Source: UBA5287 sp041672395 (GTDB lineage: Bacteria > Bacteroidota > Bacteroidia > Bacteroidales > Dysgonomonadaceae). From it: 15,758 nucleotides of DNA. This document shows positions 8,357 through 15,758 of this stretch, one piece after another; the first letter of the stretch is position 1, and every line of letters begins with the position of its first letter. The notes beneath the pieces were generated by a model. The model worked only from the letters and a program-made list of their open reading frames with translations. It ran no database searches and was not told the DNA's origin. The translations under genes were made by a program, and so were the position numbers. The stretch spans positions 1-15,758 of the forward strand of contig JBAYZS010000051.1 of the NCBI GenBank assembly GCA_041672395.1. The letters are read 5' to 3'.

Positions 8357-9622
8357 ATGAACAACATTATGAATATCTTGACAAAATTATTATTTCTCTC
8401 CTCCCTGGTGGGACTCTTGTTCTCCTGTGGTGATGACAAGGTGGTAGAGGATGCGACACCCTTTTTCGGGGTAGTCGGGAATGAACTGGAACAGGCATTC
8501 ACTGGAGAATCTGAAACCAGGTACGTGACGGTGAACACCAATCGCGAATTTTCCGTCACCTCATCCGAACCCTCCTGGTGTGCGGTTGAGATCGTGGAGG
8601 ACAAGGTTGACAACCTGAAGATAACCGTTGCCGACAATGGGGAGGTAAATGTGCGTACAGCACGCATTACCGTCTCTTCGGCCGGATTTGACAACGTGGT
8701 CATCAACGTGACACAGGGTTGGAAAGCCTCCCTCACCACCGACAAGTCTTATGTCTTACTGACCAATGATAATTTGACCTTCACCCTGAAGGTTACAGGT
8801 AACGTGGATTATGAACTGGAGCTGCCTGACTGGATCACCGAGAAGGAGAAACAGGCTAACGGCACCCATCTTTTCGAGTATACCCCCATATCACCGGGAG
8901 AACGACTGGGTAACATCGTTGTTCAGTCGACGGGTGAGGATTCCGAGGTGAAGGTTACCGTGCCTGTCATCCAGCGTGAGCAGATCAAGAAGGTGGGATC
9001 CTGGCTATTTGATGATCCGGCGAACCTGACGAAGGCCACCGTGGGTAAGGTGTTGGAGATGGTTCGCAACACCAGCTACAACCCCAATGCACAGTTTCTT
9101 CCTGTTGATGGACCCGCTGTCGATAACAAGGCGGTACGCATCCCCGTCAACTGCCATTTCCTGGCGGATCATGGCATGATTCCGAAGAAAGGTCAGAACT
9201 ACGTGGCGGAATACACGCTCTTCTTCGAGTTCAAGATCCCAGTGGTGGGCAGGTTCTATTCTTTCTTTCAGACCGAGCTCGCCAATACGGCAGATGCCGA
9301 GATATTCGTGCGGAGCGCCATTCCACCCACCATTGGCGTGGGAGCCACCGGCTATGCCGGGGGTGGATTGATCGAGGCGGGCAAGTGGCACCGTTTGTAC
9401 CTCTCCTTCAAACCGGGCGACGTGAAGTTCTTCATCGACGGGGAACAGTTCCTCAGCAGCACCACCTCCGATGCCCGTTTCCGGATGAGCACGGCTGGAG
9501 TCATCCTGTGCGGTGGTACCTGGACCAAAAAGGATGATAACGAGTTTGATATTGCCGAGATCAGCATCTGGAATGGTGCCTTGACCCTTGATAATGTGAA
9601 GGAATTAGAAGGGATTGAATGA
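8357..9622 (+). CDS. Tandem-BACON lipoprotein with a C-terminal LamG/concanavalin-A-like domain
   Basis: This 421-residue lipoprotein has a lipobox LLFSC with Cys 24. Residues about 35-120 are a BACON domain (VTVNTNREFSVTSSEPSWC, then ARITVSSAG and VINVTQ). Residues about 124-208 are a second, more divergent BACON-like domain (LELPDWI, ending VPVIQRE). Residues about 213-421 read as a jelly-roll LamG/ConA-like domain, with WHRLYLSFKPGDVKFFIDGEQF and the closing FDIAEISIWNGALT. No glycosidase active-site pair was recognised, so a carbohydrate-binding surface protein is the likeliest role. It is the last gene before a strong terminator. ATG at 8369 is an alternative start. Its N-terminal layout matches that of the next gene. 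Confidence 0.8.
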   Translation: MNNIMNILTKLLFLSSLVGLLFSCGDDKVVEDATPFFGVVGNELEQAFTGESETRYVTVNTNREFSVTSSEPSWCAVEIVEDKVDNLKITVADNGEVNVRTARITVSSAGFDNVVINVTQGWKASLTTDKSYVLLTNDNLTFTLKVTGNVDYELELPDWITEKEKQANGTHLFEYTPISPGERLGNIVVQSTGEDSEVKVTVPVIQREQIKKVGSWLFDDPANLTKATVGKVLEMVRNTSYNPNAQFLPVDGPAVDNKAVRIPVNCHFLADHGMIPKKGQNYVAEYTLFFEFKIPVVGRFYSFFQTELANTADAEIFVRSAIPPTIGVGATGYAGGGLIEAGKWHRLYLSFKPGDVKFFIDGEQFLSSTTSDARFRMSTAGVILCGGTWTKKDDNEFDIAEISIWNGALTLDNVKELEGIE

Positions 9623-9630
9623 TTTTAAGG

Positions 9631-9667
9631 AAAAAAGGCATGACACTTCTGATCATGCCTTTTTTTT
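9631..9667 (+). terminator. Intrinsic (rho-independent) terminator after the Sus operon
   Basis: A 13-bp perfect stem pairs AAAAAAGGCATGA (9631-9643) with TCATGCCTTTTTT (9653-9665) around a 9-base loop, and the right arm runs into a T tract to 9667. It begins 9 bases after the stop codon at 9622. The A and T flanks would also make it work on the minus strand, but no minus-strand gene ends here. Confidence 0.92.
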
Positions 9668-9711
9668 CTTCTTCATTCACTCATCATGCAAACCATTAGA
9701 CAAATCTTTCA

Positions 9712-11034
9712 ATGAGGTATTTCACAACATTCACCCTTTTCATCTTCCTGCTCTTCTCTTGTGGCAAAGAAACGATTGAAAGCGAACCCTTCCTGACGAT
9801 CCACCCCGCCAGCCTGGCCATCCAGGCGGAGGCAGGAGCCAGCAACGGGTTTTACACGGTGAAATCGGACAAGCCACTCCAGGTCTCTTCTGATCAACCG
9901 AGATGGTGCCTTCCCACACTATCGAACGTCTCGTTCGATAACCTGAAGATAGCCATCGCGGCCAACGATGCGTTCGAGGGCAGGGTGGCGGTTGTCACCG
10001 TGAGCAACGGCTTCGGGAGCAAGTCCATCACTATCAACCAGGCAGGGAAGCAGCCCCTTCTGACAGTGGATAAGAGCAGCGTGACGCTGCAGCACGGGGA
10101 ATCGCAATTCAAACTGGAAGTAACCTCCAACATCCGGTTCATGGTGGAACTCCCGGGATGGATCCAGTTGAAAGGGGACAACACCTGGCAAGAGGGGAAG
10201 CAAGTGTATACCTTCACCCTATCGGATTTGCCAGATGAACTGCTTTACCGCGAGGGGGTGGTAACCTTCAGCCCGGTTGATGCATCTATCGGGGTGTTGC
10301 CTGTATCGGTGCAATTGACGCAAAAAGGCTTCACGAGGGTGATCGCCCACCGAGGTTATTGGCGGTCTCCCGACTACCCCCAGAACTCGCTTGCCTCGTT
10401 GCAACGAGCCCTCGATCTGGAGATCTATGGTTCCGAGCTGGACGTGTGGATCACCAACGATGGGGTGGTGGTGTTGAACCATGACGCTACCATCAGCGGG
10501 ATCAACATCGAGAATTCCTCGTATGCCGCCTTGAAAGATGTGCGGCTCTCGAACGGGGAGTCTATCCCCACGCTGCAGGAGTGCATCGATCGGGTGAAAA
10601 AGCAAAGCAAGACCAAGCTAATCATCGAAATCAAGTCTCACGCTACCACAACCAATGAGAACCGGGTGGTGGCTGCCGTGCTGGAGTTAGTCAGACAGAA
10701 CGGTGCGGCCGATCAGGTCGACTACATCTCGTTCAGCCAGAATATCTGCAAGGGGCTTATTGCGAACAACCCGGGGAACCGGGTGGCTTATCTCAACGGC
10801 AACCTCGCACCCGATACGCTGAAGTCGCAAGGTTACTGGGGTTTAGACTATTCATCGAGTGTGCTGAAGTCTAACAGCGGTTGGGTGCAGTCTGCCAAGG
10901 CGGCGGGACTCACGGCGAATGTATGGACCGTGAACACGACCGACGATTTTGAATACTTCATCACGATGGGAGTCGATTTCATCACGACCGATAATCCCCA
11001 GATCCTGAAAGATTTTTTGGCAGCCTACAAGTAA
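9712..11034 (+). CDS. Tandem-BACON lipoprotein with glycerophosphodiester phosphodiesterase (GDPD) domain
   Basis: This 440-residue lipoprotein has a lipobox LLFSC with Cys 17. Residues about 27-111 and 116-205 are two BACON-like domains. Residues about 208-440 are a GDPD-type TIM barrel with the expected catalytic and metal residues visible: H213-R214 in IAHRGYW, E242 and D244 in SELDVW, H257-D258 in LNHD, E306 and K308 in IIEIKSH, then VWTVN and the closing FITTDNPQ. GDPDs hydrolyse glycerophosphodiesters to glycerol-3-phosphate and an alcohol, using divalent metal. The BACON modules suggest binding to a glycan or mucin-like surface. The gene lies 89 bases after the previous one, beyond a strong terminator, so it needs read-through or its own promoter. 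Composition matches the Sus genes rather than the genes that follow. Confidence 0.9.
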   Translation: MRYFTTFTLFIFLLFSCGKETIESEPFLTIHPASLAIQAEAGASNGFYTVKSDKPLQVSSDQPRWCLPTLSNVSFDNLKIAIAANDAFEGRVAVVTVSNGFGSKSITINQAGKQPLLTVDKSSVTLQHGESQFKLEVTSNIRFMVELPGWIQLKGDNTWQEGKQVYTFTLSDLPDELLYREGVVTFSPVDASIGVLPVSVQLTQKGFTRVIAHRGYWRSPDYPQNSLASLQRALDLEIYGSELDVWITNDGVVVLNHDATISGINIENSSYAALKDVRLSNGESIPTLQECIDRVKKQSKTKLIIEIKSHATTTNENRVVAAVLELVRQNGAADQVDYISFSQNICKGLIANNPGNRVAYLNGNLAPDTLKSQGYWGLDYSSSVLKSNSGWVQSAKAAGLTANVWTVNTTDDFEYFITMGVDFITTDNPQILKDFLAAYK

Positions 11035-11088
11035 TGAAGAAGTGACATCCTCAAGAACGAGCAACAAAGGAGAGAAAATTTTAGAAAT

Positions 11089-11200
11089 CAGAAAACAAAT
11101 AATAAAAATCAATAACGTTAAGAAGAAAAATACCTAAAAAGAGTTTTTTATAAATAAATTAACTAAACTTGCAGAGGTAAACTTTTAATTGAAGACATAC
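11089..11200 (+). repeat. Long regulatory repeat, copy B (inverted relative to copy A at 452-564)
   Basis: These 112 bases match the reverse complement of 452-564. The final 31 bases (11170-11200) agree at 28 of 31 positions. The repeat carries TAAACTTG (11164-11171), close to the TAnnTTTG -7 box, followed by GAGGTAAACTTT (11174-11185). TAAACTT occurs twice, 14 bases apart, in both A and B, the sort of direct repeat that a dimeric regulator binds. It ends 82 bases before the proposed start of the phosphoesterase gene, and similarity to copy A stops there. The 11035-11088 stretch before it holds nothing recognisable. Confidence 0.8.
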
Positions 11201-11214
11201 ATCTTCATGTCTTC
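11191..11214 (+). promoter_or_regulatory. Perfect 8-bp hairpin overlapping the end of repeat copy B
   Basis: GAAGACAT (11191-11198) pairs with ATGTCTTC (11207-11214) around the loop ACATCTTC. The left arm belongs to the conserved repeat, while the right arm has no counterpart in copy A. It lies in the probable 5' leader of the phosphoesterase gene and could be an operator or an mRNA stem. There is no T tract after it, so it is not a terminator for upstream genes. Confidence 0.5.
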
Positions 11215-11282
11215 GAAAAAACATAAGTGTTGAAGTGGCGGAATTTTCTAAAACATGGCAAAAGCAAATAATTAAAAATATT

Positions 11283-13145
11283 ATGAATAGACAAAAGACC
11301 CTATTGTTTCTAGTTTTTTTTATTTTTACACTCTCTTTGGCAAATGCGTTGCCCGTGCAGGAGCAGAACTCCATAAGGCTAATGTCATATAACATCAGAA
11401 ATGCACAGGGAATGGATAATGTCACGGATTATCAACGAGTAGTAGAAGTAATCAATAGTGTCAAGCCTGATATAATCGCCATTCAGGAGTTAGACAGCGT
11501 AACCAATAGGAGCAACGGAGCAGATGTTCTTGATGTGTTGTCTCGAAATGCACTTATGTATCCCTCCTATGCGGCGGCCATTAATTATGATGGAGGAAAA
11601 TATGGGGTGGGGATTTTATCCAAAGAGAAACCTTTAAGCGTTAAAAGGGTCGCACTGCCCGGACGTGAAGAGGCAAGGACTCTTCTTATAGTTGAGTTGG
11701 GATCTTATTATTTTGGGTGTACCCATCTTTCGTTGAACGCAGAAGATCGTTTACAATCTGTGGAAGCAATAAAAAGAGAAGCAGAGAAACTCGATAAACC
11801 ATTTTTCTTTGCCGGGGATATGAATTCAACGCCCGATTCACCAGAACAAAACTCATTAAATGAGGTTTTTACTTCGCTGGTATCCCCCAACGGAAACACC
11901 TATCCCGCTGATGAGCCAACAGGTTGTATCGACTATATCTATGGATACAAAGGGATGGAGAACAACTGGTCGAGGCTTACAAACAGGGGGGTGATTGCAG
12001 AGAAAGTGGCATCAGATCATCGTCCGCTCTATGTCGAAGTAAGGCTGCATGCCGATGAAAATGATATTTTCAAGACAAAACCCTACCTGCAACGCCCCAC
12101 TGGGAACGGTGTTACCATCTCGTGGCTTACAAACGTACCGGTGCATAGTTGGGTGGAGTATGGTATTAACGGCAAACTGGATCAACAACTTCATCTTTAC
12201 TTGGATGGACAAATGCTTTGTAACAACTATCAGCATATGTTTCGATTGGAAGATTTGACTCCGGGTGAAACGTATAGCTATCGAGTATGTTCAAGGGAGA
12301 TTGCCGTGTATGAAGCTTATCGTAAAGAGTTTGGAAAAACAGCTGTTTCTGATACCTATACTTTCAGGGTACCATCAGAAAAGGATACCGATTTTACAGC
12401 AGTCATTTTCAATGATCTTCATCAGAATAGAGGATTGATGGATATGTTTTCTAAAGTGATAAAGGACATAGATTATGATTTTGTGGTATTTAATGGAGAT
12501 ATTATCGATGATCCGAAAGACGAAGCGCAAGCCGTTAGTATCCTGTCTTATCTGAATGAAAAGGTGGGTGCCGAGACAACTCCAGTTTTTTATCAGCGAG
12601 GGAATCATGAAATTAGAGGAGCCTATTCCATAGGGCTTCGTGATCTACTTGACTATATGGGTGAAAAAACCTACGGTGCGTTCAATTGGGGAGATACTCG
12701 GATCGTGATGCTCGATTGTGGGGAGGACAAAGAAGATGGACATCCGGTATATTATGGTCTGAACGATTTCACAGGTCTGCGAAAGGAACAAGCGGAATTC
12801 TTGAAAAAAGAGGTTACGAGCAAAGCATTTAAGAGTGCAAAGAAACGAGTACTAATTCACCATATTCCCGTTTATGGACTATCCGAGGGGGATTACAATC
12901 CGAGCCTTGATGAATGGGAAAGTATCTTGAAGAATGCTCCGTTCGATATTGCCATTAACGGACATATGCACCGGTTTACTTACCATCCTGAAAAATCGGT
13001 CGGTAATAATTTTCCGATAGTAATAGGAGGAGGACCTAATATTCAACAAGGGGCTGTTGTAATGGTGCTTAAAAAAGTAGGCGATAAAATGACCCTTCAA
13101 GTGCTTGATGCGGAAGGGGGAGAGAAGCTCAAGTTGGATTTGTAA
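11283..13145 (+). CDS. Secreted fusion of an EEP-family phosphodiesterase and a calcineurin-like metallophosphoesterase
   Basis: The frame opens at 11235, but the ATG at 11283 gives a proper signal peptide (MNRQKTLLFLV...ANA) and a 620-residue protein, so I chose it. Counting from there, residues about 31-255 are an endonuclease/exonuclease/phosphatase domain with N37 (SYNIRN), E69 (QELDS), H148 (THLS), D179 and N181 (GDMNSTPD), D217 (DYIYGY) and D245-H246 (SDHRP). A linking domain (about 263-365) resembles the fibronectin-like N-domain of purple acid phosphatases (KPYLQRP...ISWLT). Residues about 370-590 are a metallophosphoesterase with D378 and H380, D406, N441-H442-E443 (GNHE), H526-H527 and H561/H563 (GHMH). 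Both active sites look intact. EEP members include nucleases, sphingomyelinases and inositol phosphatases, so the substrate is open, but two-step removal of phosphate from a phosphodiester is an attractive inference. Confidence 0.9.
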   Translation: MNRQKTLLFLVFFIFTLSLANALPVQEQNSIRLMSYNIRNAQGMDNVTDYQRVVEVINSVKPDIIAIQELDSVTNRSNGADVLDVLSRNALMYPSYAAAINYDGGKYGVGILSKEKPLSVKRVALPGREEARTLLIVELGSYYFGCTHLSLNAEDRLQSVEAIKREAEKLDKPFFFAGDMNSTPDSPEQNSLNEVFTSLVSPNGNTYPADEPTGCIDYIYGYKGMENNWSRLTNRGVIAEKVASDHRPLYVEVRLHADENDIFKTKPYLQRPTGNGVTISWLTNVPVHSWVEYGINGKLDQQLHLYLDGQMLCNNYQHMFRLEDLTPGETYSYRVCSREIAVYEAYRKEFGKTAVSDTYTFRVPSEKDTDFTAVIFNDLHQNRGLMDMFSKVIKDIDYDFVVFNGDIIDDPKDEAQAVSILSYLNEKVGAETTPVFYQRGNHEIRGAYSIGLRDLLDYMGEKTYGAFNWGDTRIVMLDCGEDKEDGHPVYYGLNDFTGLRKEQAEFLKKEVTSKAFKSAKKRVLIHHIPVYGLSEGDYNPSLDEWESILKNAPFDIAINGHMHRFTYHPEKSVGNNFPIVIGGGPNIQQGAVVMVLKKVGDKMTLQVLDAEGGEKLKLDL

Positions 13146-13216
13146 TGTGACTTGTTTTACTTAAGGTAAGTGGCAATTATGATACTTCCACCCATAAAAA
13201 GAAAATATATCATAAA

Positions 13217-14380
13217 ATGAAAAGACGCGAATTTTTGAAGACAACTGCTATAGGAACAGGAATGATTGCAATTGGAGGTCATTCTGATGTTTTTTCATTA
13301 CCACATTATAACATTAAAAAAAATAAATTGCCACGCTGGCGTGGATTTAATATACTCGATTTTTTTTCTCCTGATAGGTATATTGCAAATCCTAAGAGAT
13401 TTTTAGCTACCGAACAGGATTTTAAGTGGATGGCCGATTGGGGATTTAACTTTGTACGCATACCAATTGCATATCCTTGCTATCTTAACTTTAAACCGAC
13501 TGCTGGTAAATATATTACACCAGAAGAAACGGTTGATTTTAGAGAAGAGGCTATAGAAGCTATCGAAAAGGTTGTTTATACAGCAAATAACTATAACTTG
13601 CATGTAAGTTTTAATTTACATCGTGCTCCTGGTTTCTGTATAAATGCAGGGTTTCATGAACCTTTCAACTTATGGATAGATGAAGAAGCACAGATTGCTT
13701 TTTATCAGCATTGGGATATGTGGTCAAAACGTTTTAAAAATGTCTCTCCTGAATTGTTAAGTTTTGATTTGGTAAATGAACCATGTTTCAAGGATGATAT
13801 GAATGATCAGTTTGCTCCGTCAAAACCAATACCGGGTGATATTTATCGTAAAGTGGCAATTGGATGCTTAGATGTAATTCACAGGCAAAACGCAGACAGA
13901 ATTGTTGTTGCGGATGGCAACCATGGCGGAAGTCTGGTGGTTCCTGAGCTTGTTGATCTGCCAATTGGACAGAGTTGTAGAGGGTATTATCCACATTATG
14001 TTTCTCATTACCGTGCAGGGTGGGTCTGGAAAAATCCTGATGATGCACCAATGCCTGTTTGGCCGGGAACGATAGATGGTAAGAAATTTGATCGCCGAGT
14101 GCTTGAAGAGTTTTATCAGCCATGGATAGATCTGGTAAATCAGGGTGTTGGCGTGCATTGTGGTGAATGCGGGTGTTATAATGAAACACCTCATGATGTT
14201 TTTCTTGCTTGGTTCTCCGATCAATTGGATATTCTGACCTCACATGGTATAGGATGGGGTTTATGGAATTTCAGAGGTGATTTTGGATTACTGGATTCGC
14301 GTAGAAAAGATGTAGATTATAAGGACTGGCATGGACATAAACTGGACAGAAAGCTGCTGACGCTGCTCCAAAAATATTGA
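13217..14380 (+). CDS. Glycoside hydrolase family 5-type (cellulase-like) enzyme with Tat-like signal
   Basis: This 387-residue protein begins MKRREFLKTT, a good twin-arginine motif followed by a weakly hydrophobic glycine-rich segment, and there is no lipobox. It should be exported folded. The GH5 barrel spans about residues 40-385: WRGFNILDFF at the first strand, FNFVRIP with R81, NLHRAPG with H135, LVNEP with acid/base E188, GNHGG with H236, HCGECG with probable nucleophile E317, and W350 near the last strand. GH5 enzymes cleave beta-linked glucans, mannans or related hemicelluloses with retention. I cannot assign the subfamily or exact linkage. The gene lies 71 bases after the phosphoesterase fusion in the same A+T-rich composition. 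No terminator was seen between them, so co-transcription is possible. Confidence 0.85.
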   Translation: MKRREFLKTTAIGTGMIAIGGHSDVFSLPHYNIKKNKLPRWRGFNILDFFSPDRYIANPKRFLATEQDFKWMADWGFNFVRIPIAYPCYLNFKPTAGKYITPEETVDFREEAIEAIEKVVYTANNYNLHVSFNLHRAPGFCINAGFHEPFNLWIDEEAQIAFYQHWDMWSKRFKNVSPELLSFDLVNEPCFKDDMNDQFAPSKPIPGDIYRKVAIGCLDVIHRQNADRIVVADGNHGGSLVVPELVDLPIGQSCRGYYPHYVSHYRAGWVWKNPDDAPMPVWPGTIDGKKFDRRVLEEFYQPWIDLVNQGVGVHCGECGCYNETPHDVFLAWFSDQLDILTSHGIGWGLWNFRGDFGLLDSRRKDVDYKDWHGHKLDRKLLTLLQKY

Positions 14381-14476
14381 TTGGGAGATGTTGCTATTAT
14401 CAGCATGTTATACACTATTGGCAAAAATTATCTGTTTCATAAAAAGACTCTCAAGTCTTAAAGTTTAATAAATATT

Positions 14477-15259
14477 ATGAAATACAGTTCTTTTATTTGT
14501 TTAATGTTACTCTTTTCATCATTAAGTTTATATTCTCAGAATAGAAATTTAAATTCTTCAACTGATATTGAAGCTTTAGTCGACAGGTTTAATGAGAGTA
14601 AAGCTACAAAAAACCGCAATGGTTGGTTTCATTATTATATTCCCAAAGGAATGGCTGATACACTGACTGTAAAAATGTCGTGTGTTTTTGAAGGTACTCA
14701 AACACATCCACCTCACATTCATAATGAAGACGAATCATTTTATGTTGTTAAAGGTCCGGTTCGGTTTCATATAAACGGAGTAGAAAAGATTTTAAACGAA
14801 GGAGATTTTATTTATACTCCCAGCGGTTCTTCTCACAACATTCAAAGAATCAACAATGACACAATCAAATATCTTGTAATTAAGAGAGAATCGCTTTCCG
14901 ACATAGAAGTACCTTATTCAGTTGGAAATGCTAATTACACTTTTGATGATTGTTATAAAATTAATGAAAATTATGGTCAACTTCAATTTAATGAGAAGAC
15001 TTTATTAAATAAAGATTTCGCAGATGGGTTTCAGGTTACAATAAATAAGATCAACGAAAATGAATTATACTCTTATAAAGATAGTTCACAAAGACAAAAT
15101 GCTATATATATTTTACAGGGAAAAACACAAATAAAATTCAATGGAAAAGAGGCAATTATCAATAAAGATAATACTTTTTATTCACCCAAAGGATCAAGTT
15201 TTATTTTAACAAATATAGGTAAGGAGCCTTTATTGTTTTTAAGTATAATAACAGAATGA
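14477..15259 (+). CDS. Secreted bicupin protein
   Basis: This 260-residue protein has a Sec signal peptide (residues 1-21, ending LYSQ). The first cupin (about 62-138) has both motifs in full: H80, H82, E86 and G93 fit HxH(x3)E(x6)G, and G109, P115, G117 and H120 fit G(x5)PxG(x2)H, so it should bind a metal ion. The second cupin (about 183-258) keeps the shape, with ILQGKTQIKFNG and FYSPKGSSFIL, but lacks the histidines, so it is probably structural. Many cupins act on sugars or small acids. No specific reaction can be read here. Its composition is the most A+T-rich in the window. It lies 96 bases after the GH5 gene, and whether it belongs to the same regulon is unclear. Confidence 0.8.
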   Translation: MKYSSFICLMLLFSSLSLYSQNRNLNSSTDIEALVDRFNESKATKNRNGWFHYYIPKGMADTLTVKMSCVFEGTQTHPPHIHNEDESFYVVKGPVRFHINGVEKILNEGDFIYTPSGSSHNIQRINNDTIKYLVIKRESLSDIEVPYSVGNANYTFDDCYKINENYGQLQFNEKTLLNKDFADGFQVTINKINENELYSYKDSSQRQNAIYILQGKTQIKFNGKEAIINKDNTFYSPKGSSFILTNIGKEPLLFLSIITE

Positions 15260-15368
15260 TAACCGATGTCTATTATTTACCGTGATAAAGATACATAAAA
15301 TAATACGCCACAAATTGTAACCTAAAGAAAAGAGTTGAAGTCATATTTTCGAATTAAATAAAAAAATT

Positions 15369-15758
15369 ATGACTACTCTCAAAATTCTATTTCTATCAGT
15401 TTTATGTGGCTTAGCATTGTCACTAAGTGCACAGATTAAAGGTGTTGTTTTTGACTTAGACAATAACCCGATTGAATTTGCTAATGTAGCAATATATTCC
15501 CTGCCCGATTCAGCTTTAATTGCCGGAACGACTACAGATGAAACCGGTGCTTTTTTACTTGACGCAAATAATGCTGCCAATAAGCTTTTAAGAGTTTCTT
15601 TCATTGGATACGAAACACAAACTATACATGCAAAACCCGAACAGGAAATATACCTCAAATCAGATACAACAATGTTGGGCGAACTAGTTGTAAATGGCGA
15701 TCTGCCAAGAATAAGGCTTCGTAACGATGCAGTAGTTGCAATAGTCGAAAATACAGTT
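15369..15758 (+). CDS. Outer-membrane beta-barrel (TonB-dependent receptor family) protein, N-terminal part, truncated by window edge
   Basis: The ATG at 15369 opens a frame that runs 130 codons to the right edge. Residues 1-21 form a signal peptide (ending LSLSAQ). Residues about 22-98 are a carboxypeptidase-regulatory-like domain (IKGVVFDLDNNPIEFANVAI, DETGAFLL, VSFIGYE). The segment LGELVVNGDLPRIRLRNDAVVAIVENT is the usual join to the plug in the single-gene outer-membrane receptor family that lacks a SusD partner. The barrel is out of view. It would transport or bind an unknown ligand. It starts 109 bases after the cupin gene in a separate A+T-rich spacer in which I see no clear terminator. 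Confidence 0.85.
   Translation, partial: MTTLKILFLSVLCGLALSLSAQIKGVVFDLDNNPIEFANVAIYSLPDSALIAGTTTDETGAFLLDANNAANKLLRVSFIGYETQTIHAKPEQEIYLKSDTTMLGELVVNGDLPRIRLRNDAVVAIVENTV

Noticed and set aside
11235..11282. Upstream ATG giving 16 extra residues on the phosphoesterase fusion
   Set aside because: The extra MAEFSKTWQK stretch would put charged residues ahead of a complete signal peptide that begins at 11283.
13159..13171. Short inverted repeat ACTTA-AGG-TAAGT before the GH5 gene
   Set aside because: Five-base arms in A+T-rich spacer are expected by chance, and nothing else supports an operator.
14444..14459. Hairpin AAGACT-CTCA-AGTCTT before the cupin gene
   Set aside because: The stem is only 6 bp, A+T-rich and lacks a T tract, so I do not call it a terminator; it may be chance.
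14459..14467. TAAAGTTTA, the reverse complement of TAAACTTTA from the regulatory core
   Set aside because: Only nine A+T-rich bases match, the orientation points away from the cupin gene, and the rest of the core is missing.

Overview
The window looks like a piece of a Bacteroidota (probably Bacteroidales) chromosome. It carries a polysaccharide-utilization-type locus: a SusC/SusD pair, a run of lipoproteins with Cys lipoboxes, and BACON, IPT/TIG, DUF1735 and carboxypeptidase-regulatory-like domains. These features are typical of that phylum. I cannot name a genus. No tRNA, rRNA, CRISPR array, transposase or integrase was seen.

Layout, left to right. (1) Bases 1-415, minus strand: the N-terminal part of a secreted GH10 (xylanase-type) enzyme running off the left edge. 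(2) Bases 416-849: an AT-rich divergent regulatory region. (3) Bases 850-9622, plus strand: a tight operon of IPT/TIG-NHL lipoprotein, SusC, SusD, DUF1735/DUF4361 lipoprotein and BACON-BACON-ConA-like lipoprotein, closed by a clear intrinsic terminator. (4) Bases 9712-11034: a BACON-BACON-glycerophosphodiester phosphodiesterase lipoprotein. (5) Bases 11283-13145: a two-enzyme fusion of an endonuclease/exonuclease/phosphatase (EEP) domain and a calcineurin-like metallophosphoesterase. (6) Bases 13217-14380: a GH5-type glycosidase with a twin-arginine-like signal. (7) Bases 14477-15259: a secreted bicupin. (8) Base 15369 to the right edge: the start of a second outer-membrane beta-barrel receptor.

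Base composition changes along the window. Genes from 850 to 11034 are visibly G+C-rich (32 of 60 at 5701-5760). The GH10 stub and everything after about 11,090 are A+T-rich (23 of 60 at 11401-11460, 16 of 60 at 15001-15060). The core Sus operon plus GDPD therefore looks like a block of different history set into an A+T-rich neighbourhood.

The most interesting signal is regulatory. A sequence of about 113 bp upstream of the GH10 gene is repeated, in opposite orientation, upstream of the EEP-metallophosphoesterase gene 10.5 kb away. A 31-base core of it recurs a third time upstream of the Sus operon. This ties the three transcription units into one probable regulon. The proposed picture is inference: SusC/SusD import a ligand captured by surface lipoproteins. 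Three phosphoester-hydrolysing domains (GDPD, EEP, metallophosphoesterase) and two glycosidases (GH10, GH5) process it. That suggests a substrate carrying phosphodiester groups, or a phosphorylated glycan or lipid head group, rather than a plain polysaccharide.
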